Source: Parachlamydiales bacterium (GTDB lineage Bacteria > Chlamydiota > Chlamydiia > Chlamydiales > Rhabdochlamydiaceae). From it: 64,000 nucleotides of DNA. The notes beneath the pieces are model-generated. The model worked only from the letters and a program-made list of their open reading frames with translations, ran no database searches and was not told the origin of the DNA. Shown piece after piece: positions 32,837 to 42,198 of this stretch. The stretch covers positions 27,003-91,002 of the forward strand of contig JAHFTQ010000009.1 in assembly GCA_023265455.1 (NCBI GenBank), read 5' to 3'. Both the position numbers and the translations under genes were made by a program. Position 1 is the stretch's first letter; each line of letters starts with the position of its first letter.

Positions 32837-33992
32837 ATTAATAACTCTTGGGAGCTTTGTTTTGATCGCACTGACCGCATCAGCAACTCCTCAATCCACC
32901 GACTCGTCGCAAAAATTAAAACCAGCTACCGTCAAAGTACTTTTAGAGCGCCAGGTTCCAAATCTGACTCTCGAAGTAAAAGGGCGCCATGAAGTGTATG
33001 ACCCGTTCAATGGAACCCTCATCTCTTCAAGTAAATTTAGTAAAAAACACACGGTCACAATCGACCAGTACGGTGTCGATGGCCCTCCCTGCATTAAATG
33101 GGATGATCGCTATCCCTCCCACCAGCTCCGCTTTGTTCCGGGGGATTCTCAAAGCTCAATTTTGGTCAACGGCATCCAATATAGAGGGTGTGTTGAGATT
33201 TATATGAACAATGAAAAGTTCAATGTGATCAATGAAGTCGATGTTGAAACTTACCTTAAATCGACTCTCTCTGTTGCTTTCCCACAACCCCTTCATGACG
33301 AGATGTTGAATGCGATTGCAATTGTAGCGCGTACCCATGCCTATTTTTTAAGCCAAAGGCAAAAACAGGCATTTTGGCATGTGACAGCCCATGATGTCGG
33401 CTACCAAGGGGCGACTTTTCTTGCTAAGCAACACATCGCCCGCGCCGTTGAATCGACTCGGCAAGCAATCTTGACCTATCAAGGAGCTCCTTTTGCGGCC
33501 ACATGGACACAAAACAGTGCTGGAAAAACAGTGGATTTCGCTGCTGTTTTCCGTAAATCCCTAGCAACACCTCCTGGTGTAAACGCTCCCATCGCAGCCA
33601 AAGATAGAACCCAAAACAAATGGACCTGTTCTCTTCCCAAATCTCTTCTTGCTCATGCGACAGATCTTCCCCGTGTGACAGGAATTGATCTCTACGTGAC
33701 TGCCCAAGCAGAGAAAGTCTATGCGGTGAAAGTGACAGGAGAGGCCCAAGTCAAAGACTTCGATTTTGTCACCTTCCAAAAAATCGTCGGTTCTAACAAG
33801 CTCCGCAGTAATGATTTCACCGTGCAGACAGAGGGCGATGAGCTCATCTTCACAGGTTATGGCGAAGGCCCTGGAGTCGGCCTCTGCCTATACAGTGCAA
33901 AAGCCCTGGCTGAAAAAGGAGAAAAAGCCCCTCAAATCCTAGAGGCTTTCTTCCCTCAGACCCAGCTGGAAAAAGTAAAAACTTTAAATTGA
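32820..33992 (+). CDS. spoIID: SpoIID/LytB-domain protein, septal peptidoglycan enzyme
   Basis: A 390-residue protein with a signal peptide (about residues 1-22) and a SpoIID domain ('NEVDVETYLKSTLSVAFPQP' and 'NAIAIVARTHAYFLSQRQ'). The SpoIID homologue of chlamydiae has been reported to cleave glycan strands at the division septum, an unusual role in a group without a full peptidoglycan sacculus. AAGGAG precedes ATG 32820, inside the end of ruvB, so both genes are translated from one message. Confidence 0.9.
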   Translation: MKSITKLITLGSFVLIALTASATPQSTDSSQKLKPATVKVLLERQVPNLTLEVKGRHEVYDPFNGTLISSSKFSKKHTVTIDQYGVDGPPCIKWDDRYPSHQLRFVPGDSQSSILVNGIQYRGCVEIYMNNEKFNVINEVDVETYLKSTLSVAFPQPLHDEMLNAIAIVARTHAYFLSQRQKQAFWHVTAHDVGYQGATFLAKQHIARAVESTRQAILTYQGAPFAATWTQNSAGKTVDFAAVFRKSLATPPGVNAPIAAKDRTQNKWTCSLPKSLLAHATDLPRVTGIDLYVTAQAEKVYAVKVTGEAQVKDFDFVTFQKIVGSNKLRSNDFTVQTEGDELIFTGYGEGPGVGLCLYSAKALAEKGEKAPQILEAFFPQTQLEKVKTLN

Positions 33993-34023
33993 GCTTTATC
34001 GGATAGTTCAATATAATGCTCTT

Positions 34024-34120
34024 TGCTGGGGACCCTGTGGAATAGGGCTGTTCGAACCAGGTCAGGACCGGAAGGTAGCAGCCTTAAGAGCGCCGCTCTA
34101 TGTTACAGGTCATCTCCAGT
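34024..34120 (+). ncRNA. ffs: 4.5S signal recognition particle RNA (bacterial small type)
   Basis: The conserved apical domain 'CCAGGTCAGGACCGGAAGGT' with following 'AGCAGCC' (about 34057-34083) is the Ffh-binding hairpin of bacterial SRP RNA. The ends pair (CTGGGGA...near 34025 with TCTCCAG ending at 34119), and a T-run follows (34119-34127), acting as a terminator. The exact ends are estimated to within a few bases. It guides Ffh to signal sequences for co-translational export. Confidence 0.92.
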
Positions 34121-34128
34121 TTTTTTTC

Positions 34129-35091
34129 TTAAAAGCTAAAAGTCACTCCCCCAAGCCATCCATGGAAAAGAGCGTAGCCATCTGATTTGATCTCATGAGA
34201 AGGGTTTCTGCTTTTGTTAATTTGGACCGGAGCCGTTGCGACTCCATTGAGATAGATCAGTTCATAAGACATATGGAGATTAAAAAATTTCCAAGGCTGA
34301 TAGGTCAAAGTCAGCCCTCCTGCCACAACCAAAGGTGTTGAAAACTCCGACCTTGTGTAATTGCGTAGGGTAACCGTGTTATTTTGATTTCCCATAAAGG
34401 TATGTTGCTTGCACCAATTAAATCCCAATCCTACCTTCGCTAATAAATCCCAGCTGAGCGTACGAGTAGGATTCCAACCAAGGGTTGCCCCCACTTGGGC
34501 CGCTGGAATATGATTCTCAGTATCGATTTCATAGGTGCTCCTATTTGCGCCTTTAACAAAGGCAATATCGAGATGCTCTGGAAAATCCATATACCGCAGT
34601 CCTACAAGCCATGCTGCTGAAAAATAATTTCCCCGCCGGGGAGTGACATAAAAAAAGTAATTAATTTCCCCATTTCTAAACTGCGAATTGTAATGGGTGG
34701 ACCCTCGATCAGCATTCGCATAATCTCCTGCCACATTTTGGGTGTTTTCTGAAAAATTAATCCGTCTGGGATCTCTGCGATGACAGGAGCTATCCCAATC
34801 TGCAACCCACAGATAAGTGGCCTCCAAAAAAGTATGACGTGTCATATACGCCATTCCGACTCGAAATCCCGGTTCATAGTTAAAGTGGCTGATCAAGGTT
34901 CTCAAATTGCAAGCACTCTGGGCCTGAGCTCCTTGTCCTTCAAAAAAGATATGCTGCTCATGCCCTTCTGCTCTCCGAATGAAAGCGACATCTCCCCAAA
35001 TGGCAAAGGCGTTATTCAAGACCCAATCGTCTTCTGCCGCACTGACCAAAACCGTCAGCAAAGAACTTAAAACTAGCAGCCGTTTTTTCAT
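34129..35091 (-). CDS. outer-membrane beta-barrel, MOMP-like (Lpg1974-like) porin
   Basis: A 320-residue protein with a signal peptide ('MKKRLLVLSSLLTVLVSAA'), cysteines and alternating aromatic beta-strands to the last residue, ending in 'GWLGGVTFSF' with a terminal phenylalanine as in outer-membrane barrels. This size and pattern fit the MOMP-like/Lpg1974 pore-forming family that is expanded in several environmental chlamydiae. The 3' end meets the SRP RNA gene closely. Specific substrate unknown. Confidence 0.8.
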   Translation of the reverse strand: MKKRLLVLSSLLTVLVSAAEDDWVLNNAFAIWGDVAFIRRAEGHEQHIFFEGQGAQAQSACNLRTLISHFNYEPGFRVGMAYMTRHTFLEATYLWVADWDSSCHRRDPRRINFSENTQNVAGDYANADRGSTHYNSQFRNGEINYFFYVTPRRGNYFSAAWLVGLRYMDFPEHLDIAFVKGANRSTYEIDTENHIPAAQVGATLGWNPTRTLSWDLLAKVGLGFNWCKQHTFMGNQNNTVTLRNYTRSEFSTPLVVAGGLTLTYQPWKFFNLHMSYELIYLNGVATAPVQINKSRNPSHEIKSDGYALFHGWLGGVTFSF

Positions 35092-35209
35092 AACGTTCCA
35101 AACATATCATCGGAGAGAATATGCGTCTATCCGAAAAACTATATTAAAAAATCGAGCTATGATTATAATGGATGTGCCAGTCACAACCGACTTGGCACTG
35201 GAAAGATAA

Positions 35210-38200
35210 GTGACGGATTCAGCAAACAGCTCAAGTTCCTCTAACAGTGGTTTGATGACAACGACTAAGAACTGGATAGGGCAACTCAGACAGCTGTCCC
35301 CTATGGAACTGATGAAGGCACTTACCATGAAGACTTTCTTACAAAAAGTCGTCTTTCCCTCCCCCCACCTCGCGTTAACTCTGGCCGATCGCAAGATCCA
35401 CAAATTAACTAATATTTTGTATGAAGGCAAACTTCCCAGTAATCAACTACGTGATGAAATCTCTAAAGTACTACTAGCTTATCTCGCTACACCTGAGGCT
35501 TCAAAAGAGGCAAAAGAAAATCAGGATTTACAAAAATTTATCAAACTCCTTTCAGATAACAATGCTTCGCTAACAGATGAAATTGCCAGACCTCTGCTGG
35601 GATCATCTGTCCGCTTTATCGAAAAAGAATATAGTGATAAGGCAGGTGCTATCGCCATTGTAAGCCGAATTTTTTTCGATCTGATGAATAGCAGCTTAGG
35701 ATTAACCGGGATGGATGCCTACGAGCCCGGCCCCAGAGCTTTTCTGTTATCCGACCCCGCATTGGATACAGCCTATCAAGCTATTACTCAATTGCTCACA
35801 AGCTCTGAACTAGAACTCGCTTCTCCTATTCGTCAGCAAATGTCCAAAGATTTGCGTGAGTTAGCACCCAACTTATCAAAGGATTTAAATAAACTTTCAG
35901 TCCTTGAATTTTGCAATCTTCTCGACAAAGAAGAAAAGCTAAACAAAAATCAAATCATATCTATAAGTCAGATTCTTAAAGAAGAAACTGCGGCTAGAGA
36001 AAAATTCAAGAAATTAGACGCTGTCTATCGTACCATTCGTCATGTGCGTGAAGAAATAAAGACCAAAAACTATCAAGAGCCCACGTTAAACGAGCGAAAA
36101 GATTTATCCGAGACTTTACGCGAGTTTGCTGACGTATCGACATTAGAAACCAAAGCATTAACTCATCAACTGTGTCAAGTTCTTGAAAATAAAGACGAAA
36201 AACTCAACATACCACATAACAGAACGCTTATCAAATCTGTCTATAGTCTTCTCAAACAAGAACATGATCTTCAAACGGGACTTTTAGAAAAAGCCGCTGA
36301 AGTCCTCATCCCAAAAATCAATCGCTGGTTTGTGGGTATGAGCGCTCAATTTCATCCTTCGGAATCAAAATCCAAAACTGAGTATTATCGGACCCTCTTT
36401 GAAAGCAAAGAAGCCCCTCCCCTACAAGAAGCCCCTGTTATCGATCTATTTTATGAAACAGCGCACCAAATCTCACTTTTAAAGACGAATATCTCTCGGG
36501 CGGCCCTTGGATATATGGTCTGTTATCTTGGCAAAATCTCTCCAAAAGATAAAGAGGGCGATTGGATTATTCGTCACATCAGCACTCCCCATGAATCGTT
36601 TAAAAATGCACTCGACCGCCAAATTGAAGAAGCTGATATCTCTTGGCTCAGAAAACAAATCGTCAAACTTTCCTGCAGAATTTTGGAGCCCACGCTATCT
36701 TACTATGTTGACCAGTTCATCACGAATTTCACAAAAGACATCAAACATTGGATCGATCTCCCCCCTACTCAACAACTCGAAATCCTCGTTCAAGCCTTGA
36801 TTGATCCCCTTGGAGACTATTTAACCACACTTATAAAAATCTACGCTGACCATCTTGGATCTCAAGAAAACACACCGCCAACTTTCCAACTCATCGGAGG
36901 CTCTCCCGAAGAAAAAATTGTTACACATCAAACCCTGGCAGATATTGAAGAAGCTGTATCCAAACTGCAGAAAAATGACAAGTTAGATATTTCTCTCCCA
37001 CGACTCACCGACAAACTTATTAATAATATCCTCAAATACACTCCTCGTTTCAACTGGGCTGTAGAGGCCAGTCAACACTTTCAAGAAAAAGCCCAACAAG
37101 AGCCCCTCCACTTTAACAAACTCTGGTGGTCGGGCTGGTCGAGATTTTTTCATAATCTCAGTTACCTGACTTCTTTGACCCAGTGGGTTGTAGATAGAAC
37201 TCTTCATTTTTTTATAAAAAATTCTCTGAAAAAAGTTTTTCATTCGCTGTTTAGTTCTTCTGAAAAAAACACAAATTATATCCATTGGATTAACAGCTTT
37301 TTACGCGAAAATTTAGAGAAAATAAATAAAGAGTCGGCTTCATCAAAAACTGCCCCTCTTACGGATGATGAATCCATCAATGACATTCCCAAAAAAGTCG
37401 AAGACAAAATTTTTAATGTCTTAGAACTCACCCGGCAAGTGGTTGCCCTGCACACCGACTGTGGCAATGCCACTGCAGTTTTTAAAGGGCAAGAATCTTT
37501 TCTTGCTAAACTTAAAGGTGATGTCCTACAAGAAATTCTCTCATTAGCAAAACCTTTTATTCTAGGTCAAGTAACCCCCCTTTTAGAAACCATTACAAAC
37601 CCCAAGCTATTACAAAATGGTTGGCTAAACACCTTAAAAAAAATCAATGAGATAGGATTTAACCCTACTCCAGCCAAGCCCCCGGGAGATCCTGGTCAAG
37701 TCGAACGCGCCATGCTAAATGAACTTGAAACTTTCCTTCGTAAAAAAATCGGAAAAGCTCTTGATGACCTGCACAATCCCAAAGAGAGCCTACAAAGAAT
37801 CGTCACAAGCTATTTTGAAACGTCTAAAAAGAAGCTCGCTAAAATGGACGTTAAAAATCTTCCTGTTGCCGAGATCCTGAGTAACTGGCTGAACCTGGTC
37901 TCTTGGAGAGAAAATAGAACGGCTCATTTAGAAACAGTGCTCAGCCGCGATATCATAGATCTAATTTACGATTTTAATAAGGAATTTATCTTAAAATCCA
38001 AAGCTTTCGATCTTGCTATTAACACGCTCAGCGCTACCACCCACGCAATGTCAAAAAATGAGGCTATTTTAAAGGAGCACGAAAACATTAAAAAGAATCT
38101 GAGCCCAGATTCATCTAAGATGCCCTACAACAAAAAATCAATCCAAGAATTACCAGTCAATGATAATATTAAAAAGTACATGAATTTGTTGATAAAGTCG

Positions 38201-38569
38201 AAAGATCAACTCCACAATGAAGCTACGGTATCCTACATCAAAAAATGCATCGACTCTTCTATCAAAGAGTATTTTAAAAAAGAGCAAGAAAAATTAACTC
38301 AACAAATCAACACTCTAAAAGACCAAGTTCAGACCGAATTTTTAACTCTATCAAAATGGGTCACCGAACAAAAACCCCCGGAGATTCAGTTACAGCCTTC
38401 TCTCATCTTACGATTATTGAGCCCCCTACTGGCAAATCCAACGACTAATGCTTTCCTCATCACGATTGCCAAAGCTAACAGCGCCGAAATCCTAAAGTTC
38501 CTTAACCAGGAGTACCACTACCCTCTTATTTTTCAATTCATTCTCCGGGGCTATCTAAAACGAGCTTAA
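35210..38569 (+). CDS. giant unknown protein (1,119 residues)
   Basis: A very large protein without signal peptide, most likely helical and soluble apart from a few hydrophobic stretches (for example residues near 620-680). GTG 35210 follows a purine-rich stretch (GGAAAGATAA). TATAAT at 35164-35169 is a possible -10 box. No domain is recognised. It is encoded beside another giant unknown (38761-41841). Such lineage-specific giants in chlamydiae are often candidates for secreted or inclusion-associated proteins, but nothing here proves it. Confidence 0.8.
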   Translation: MTDSANSSSSSNSGLMTTTKNWIGQLRQLSPMELMKALTMKTFLQKVVFPSPHLALTLADRKIHKLTNILYEGKLPSNQLRDEISKVLLAYLATPEASKEAKENQDLQKFIKLLSDNNASLTDEIARPLLGSSVRFIEKEYSDKAGAIAIVSRIFFDLMNSSLGLTGMDAYEPGPRAFLLSDPALDTAYQAITQLLTSSELELASPIRQQMSKDLRELAPNLSKDLNKLSVLEFCNLLDKEEKLNKNQIISISQILKEETAAREKFKKLDAVYRTIRHVREEIKTKNYQEPTLNERKDLSETLREFADVSTLETKALTHQLCQVLENKDEKLNIPHNRTLIKSVYSLLKQEHDLQTGLLEKAAEVLIPKINRWFVGMSAQFHPSESKSKTEYYRTLFESKEAPPLQEAPVIDLFYETAHQISLLKTNISRAALGYMVCYLGKISPKDKEGDWIIRHISTPHESFKNALDRQIEEADISWLRKQIVKLSCRILEPTLSYYVDQFITNFTKDIKHWIDLPPTQQLEILVQALIDPLGDYLTTLIKIYADHLGSQENTPPTFQLIGGSPEEKIVTHQTLADIEEAVSKLQKNDKLDISLPRLTDKLINNILKYTPRFNWAVEASQHFQEKAQQEPLHFNKLWWSGWSRFFHNLSYLTSLTQWVVDRTLHFFIKNSLKKVFHSLFSSSEKNTNYIHWINSFLRENLEKINKESASSKTAPLTDDESINDIPKKVEDKIFNVLELTRQVVALHTDCGNATAVFKGQESFLAKLKGDVLQEILSLAKPFILGQVTPLLETITNPKLLQNGWLNTLKKINEIGFNPTPAKPPGDPGQVERAMLNELETFLRKKIGKALDDLHNPKESLQRIVTSYFETSKKKLAKMDVKNLPVAEILSNWLNLVSWRENRTAHLETVLSRDIIDLIYDFNKEFILKSKAFDLAINTLSATTHAMSKNEAILKEHENIKKNLSPDSSKMPYNKKSIQELPVNDNIKKYMNLLIKSKDQLHNEATVSYIKKCIDSSIKEYFKKEQEKLTQQINTLKDQVQTEFLTLSKWVTEQKPPEIQLQPSLILRLLSPLLANPTTNAFLITIAKANSAEILKFLNQEYHYPLIFQFILRGYLKRA

Positions 38570-38699
38570 CCATCTAACCTTCAGTTGCTTACAACGAATT
38601 CCCGTGATTTTCTGCCAAACTCCTGATATAAACTAAAAAAATTAATATGCATTTATAGCAGCAAAAATATAGTAATATTAATTTTAATCGATGGATTTA

Positions 38700-38728
38700 T
38701 TTACATATACTTAACTTTTTACTATAAT
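38700..38728 (+). promoter_or_regulatory. sigma70-type promoter for the second giant gene
   Basis: TTTACA (38700-38705) and TATAAT (38723-38728) are separated by exactly 17 nt in a strongly AT-rich 190-nt gap. Transcription would start near 38735, about 25 nt before ATG 38761. The sequence fits the consensus well; no operator is evident. Confidence 0.65.
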
Positions 38729-38760
38729 TAATAGTAATAATACTAATAAGGCAGTAATAT

Positions 38761-41700
38761 ATGATAAGTTCACTCTTCACAAATATTTTGCACTATGTGG
38801 TTCCTACACGTTTTAAAGAAGCCTGTAAAGAGCAGTTTGCAAAAGCGTTCCCCAATGTTTCGCAATTCCAAAAAGGGACCGTCGTTCAGGCAGCTCAAAC
38901 AGAAGTTAAGGAGTTCGCGAAAGGCTTTTTTGCTCAAACGGTTGGGTTTCAGCTAGGAACTTATTTTCCTCAGGGAGCTATTGCCGCCAGAATAGTTCTT
39001 GGAGCTGGGCAGGTAGCTCACAAATTTTTTGGGAACCCACCTCCCTCATCTAACGCTTCCCGCGCAGGGGAGTTTGATGAAGCTGTTACTGAGATGTCTG
39101 CTGAAATTAAAGGACAGATTGCGGGATTAACCGCGGCAACGGTAACCGCCCTCCTATTAGCTTACAGCTATCTCTCAGGTGATGGAGCGGCACTCAGTTC
39201 AGGGGTCCTACAACCGCTGATCGCCATCTTAGGAACCTGTTCAGGAGGTTTTGTCGCACTCTGGATGGAGGGTAAAGATCCCACAGATCACAAAAGCCCC
39301 TGGTATGACAACTATATCAGCAGGAATGTGCGTTTTACCGTAGGGCAAAATGCCGTTCAAATGCTAGAAGGCTTACCTATGGCTACTTCTATCACCACAC
39401 TAGCCACCGGTGCAGGATACATGCTTCCTGCGCCTTTAGATTCGTGTTTGACCCTGCCTGCAAAAGTTGCAGATGGGATTTTCTCATTCTTCCGAGGGCA
39501 GGTCGGTGGCCATTTAGGCTATTTCGCAATACCCGCTTCAAAAGCCCTTTATAGGTTCATCTACTTTAAACCGATTCCTTCGAATTATAAAAACCTCGAC
39601 CCCAACTTGCTCATCAAGACGGTGATTAACACGCTATACGGAAATTCAGCTGCACTCGCCCATGAGCTCATGACCGAATTACCCATTGCAGCTGCTTTGA
39701 AAGACCTCATTGCACAGCTGATCGCCAAAGGCGTGACTGAAGACCGGGTTGTCAACCTGATCGTGAGATCTGTCAATGAATATGCCACACTCATTCAAGA
39801 CGAGTATATTCAAGCAGGGATAAAGAAATTATCCGATGCTGTGAAGGTTCATGAACAATCGAAAGCCGAATTGGCTAAGAAGCCCCAGCTTCAAGCTGTG
39901 CTAAAACAATTATCTGATTCTTTACCTGCTGAAAACGTTTCCCAAACAGTGAAGGATTTACAGCAATACCACGATCTCCTCACGACAGATGCTAAATTTA
40001 AAAAGAAATTTACCGATCTTGTCGCTCAAAAAAAAGAGCTCCATCAACTCTTACCAGGAAATAGCTGCAACCGTCTGATTCTCGACATTTACAAAGCGAC
40101 CTCCTCTTCGCTTGAAACCTGTCAAATGATCCAACATCTCCTGGCTCTCCTCCATGTGACCCTCAAAAAACATGAGCTCAACGTGCATTTATACTCTAAA
40201 ATGATGGACAAAGTGCCAGATAATCTCTCTTTACCTCCCTGCGCTCAGTCGATGATCCAAGAGGCTCTTACCGAAGTCGAAAAACAGGAAGAGATCCTCT
40301 TAGGAAAACCCATTTCTAACAAAGCTCAAAATCAGGCTATGATTGAAGTGTTTGGGCAGGGCTTCCAGGCATTGATCGTGAAAAAAGCGAACCTGGCGCT
40401 AAAGGATCCTGCAAGTCCTCAGTTAACAGAGGATGAACTCGAAAAATTTTATTTAAATCTCCATCAGCTGGCATGGGCACCCTTGCCTTACACCCTACCT
40501 CAACGGCTTCATTGTTTTTTTGAGGGGGCTATCCTCTGTGCCTTGACTTTCGGTGAAGGCGTGCCAAGATTCATAGAGAGTGTTCTGAAGGATCCTGGTA
40601 AAGATGACCTCATCGCAAAAAACCCTCCCCTTGTCCCGGAGCTCACCGTTATCAGATCATCGGAGACCTCACAGGGATTGATCAGTCCGGCAACGATCAC
40701 GCACATTGCGATCAATAACATGTATGGAAGTCCTCTTGCGCTCGTTCAAGCTATTGCGCACATTGCGATCACTAACATCTACGGAGACCCTCTTGCGCTC
40801 CAATCTATCGTTGAAGCTCCTCTATTTCAAGCCCTTTCTCATCAGCTTATTGCAAAGCCCCTCCTCCAATCTAACCTCTTGGTGAACACCTTTGTACGCA
40901 GTGTCAACCGATTTACAGAGATCTTTGATGATCCAGCAATTCAAAAAGGGATCAAAGAGCTTGCCGCTGCTTCTACAGACACTAAAGAGATCAAGAAAAA
41001 AGCCTTAAATAAGTTGATTTATAAAAAAATCTTTGAAAGTTTCACGATGAGCACATTTGAAAGGTTGTTCGCTTACACGACAAAAAGTGCGATTGCAAAG
41101 CGCCTTAAACCGAACATTCAAAAAATTATCACAGGCTTGAAAGAGAACAAAATTGATCTTTTTGTATCCCCTCTTTTGAGCAAAGACCACGATGAAACAA
41201 CGCTTGAGGTTTGTCTGCGCGGCTTTATCATTCTGAATGTCCTGATGACTAGAAAAGGGATGACTTATGAAAGAAAAAATCTTCCTCTGCAACCCGCTGA
41301 AAATGAGAAATTCTATTCCAACCTCATTAACCTAACTTTCGCTCCTTTGTCTCACCCGGTCACCGACCTGTTGAAGCCCACCTCAAAAACGGCGTTGCCT
41401 TTGGTACTGAATGAAGTCAGTCGCAATCTCCCTTTAATCCTGCGCATTCTCAATGAAGCGTCGGGCCCAGCGGTGATCGAGGAGATCAGTGAGGATGAGT
41501 TTAAAGCCTCGCTTCCCACTGTGACTCCTCTTGAGCCCCTCAAAGATACATCCGTTAGCCTCTTCAGCAGAATCCAAAAAACTTGGGTTAAATTTGTAGC
41601 TGCGTTGAATGAGTTGGTGGACCGTTTCAAAAGATCCATCTCGACTCTTGCTCCTGAAAATAAAAAAACGCATACTCATTTGAAAAAGGTAGAAACCCGT

Positions 41701-41841
41701 GTTTTTAGAAAGAGAACTTACAGCTACAGCGTATATACTGGACCAAAGAAAAGTCCTGCTTTTAAAGCATCCCAAACTCAAAAAGTGGCTGCCTCCTGGC
41801 GGACACGTCGAGGCAGGCGAAACGCCTCCCGAGTGCGCTAG
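38761..41841 (+). CDS. giant unknown protein (1,026 residues) with internal duplication
   Basis: A protein with two related halves: 'INTLYGNSAALAHELM' and 'NLIVRSVNEYATLIQDEYIQ' (about residues 290-350) match 'INNMYGSPLALVQAI' and 'LVNTFVRSVNRFTEIFDDPA' (about residues 650-730). The N-terminal 250 residues have hydrophobic stretches. The second half also contains a 57-bp tandem duplication. The last 47 codons overlap the NUDIX gene in another frame and give a basic tail ('RTRRGRRNASRVR'), probably not original. Unknown function. Confidence 0.8.
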   Translation: MISSLFTNILHYVVPTRFKEACKEQFAKAFPNVSQFQKGTVVQAAQTEVKEFAKGFFAQTVGFQLGTYFPQGAIAARIVLGAGQVAHKFFGNPPPSSNASRAGEFDEAVTEMSAEIKGQIAGLTAATVTALLLAYSYLSGDGAALSSGVLQPLIAILGTCSGGFVALWMEGKDPTDHKSPWYDNYISRNVRFTVGQNAVQMLEGLPMATSITTLATGAGYMLPAPLDSCLTLPAKVADGIFSFFRGQVGGHLGYFAIPASKALYRFIYFKPIPSNYKNLDPNLLIKTVINTLYGNSAALAHELMTELPIAAALKDLIAQLIAKGVTEDRVVNLIVRSVNEYATLIQDEYIQAGIKKLSDAVKVHEQSKAELAKKPQLQAVLKQLSDSLPAENVSQTVKDLQQYHDLLTTDAKFKKKFTDLVAQKKELHQLLPGNSCNRLILDIYKATSSSLETCQMIQHLLALLHVTLKKHELNVHLYSKMMDKVPDNLSLPPCAQSMIQEALTEVEKQEEILLGKPISNKAQNQAMIEVFGQGFQALIVKKANLALKDPASPQLTEDELEKFYLNLHQLAWAPLPYTLPQRLHCFFEGAILCALTFGEGVPRFIESVLKDPGKDDLIAKNPPLVPELTVIRSSETSQGLISPATITHIAINNMYGSPLALVQAIAHIAITNIYGDPLALQSIVEAPLFQALSHQLIAKPLLQSNLLVNTFVRSVNRFTEIFDDPAIQKGIKELAAASTDTKEIKKKALNKLIYKKIFESFTMSTFERLFAYTTKSAIAKRLKPNIQKIITGLKENKIDLFVSPLLSKDHDETTLEVCLRGFIILNVLMTRKGMTYERKNLPLQPAENEKFYSNLINLTFAPLSHPVTDLLKPTSKTALPLVLNEVSRNLPLILRILNEASGPAVIEEISEDEFKASLPTVTPLEPLKDTSVSLFSRIQKTWVKFVAALNELVDRFKRSISTLAPENKKTHTHLKKVETRVFRKRTYSYSVYTGPKKSPAFKASQTQKVAASWRTRRGRRNASRVR
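40701..40801 (+). repeat. 57-bp tandem duplication within the giant gene
   Basis: Copies start at 40701 and 40758 (both GCACATTGCGATCA). They remain alike for about 44 nt, through 'CCTCTTGCGCTC'. The period is 19 codons, so the frame is kept and the block 'HIAIxN-YG-PLAL' appears twice in the protein. Confidence 0.85.
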
Positions 41842-42169
41842 GCGAGAAGCCCTGGAAGAGACCGGTCTTGAAATCGAGCTGATCCGGCAAGAAAACATTT
41901 GGGTCGATTTTTGGAACGCCTCCAGCATTGAAAGACCCTACCTTTGTCTTTTGGAAAACATCCCTGCCCATGGAGATAGGCCCGCTCATCAACACATCGA
42001 CATGATCTTTCTAGCTAAGCCTCTCAGAGGATCTTTGCTCCCTGGTGTACGGTGGTTTACTTGGGAAGAGATTGAGCCCCTCACTGATGATGAAGAGATC
42101 TTCAAAGAGACCAAGCTTACCTTGAGCCATCTGTTGAGAGAGTGCTCCTCAGTTAAATCAGGTCCATAA
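41699..42169 (+). CDS. NUDIX hydrolase
   Basis: A 156-residue protein with an intact NUDIX box, 'GGHVEAGETPPECARREALE' continuing into 'ETGLE' (about residues 34-58), the site that binds divalent metal and hydrolyses nucleoside diphosphate derivatives. The start GTG 41699 is the only one that leaves the N-terminal strand 'ATAYILDQRKVLLL' intact, and it lies 143 nt inside the previous gene (+1 frame). The specific substrate cannot be told. Confidence 0.85.
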   Translation: MFLERELTATAYILDQRKVLLLKHPKLKKWLPPGGHVEAGETPPECARREALEETGLEIELIRQENIWVDFWNASSIERPYLCLLENIPAHGDRPAHQHIDMIFLAKPLRGSLLPGVRWFTWEEIEPLTDDEEIFKETKLTLSHLLRECSSVKSGP

Positions 42170-42198
42170 GAAAAATACATTTTCTGCCAAAAGATCAA

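Noticed and set aside
40701..40801. Assembly artefact in the giant gene
   Set aside because: The two copies differ at several bases and keep the frame, which suits an older tandem duplication rather than an error.
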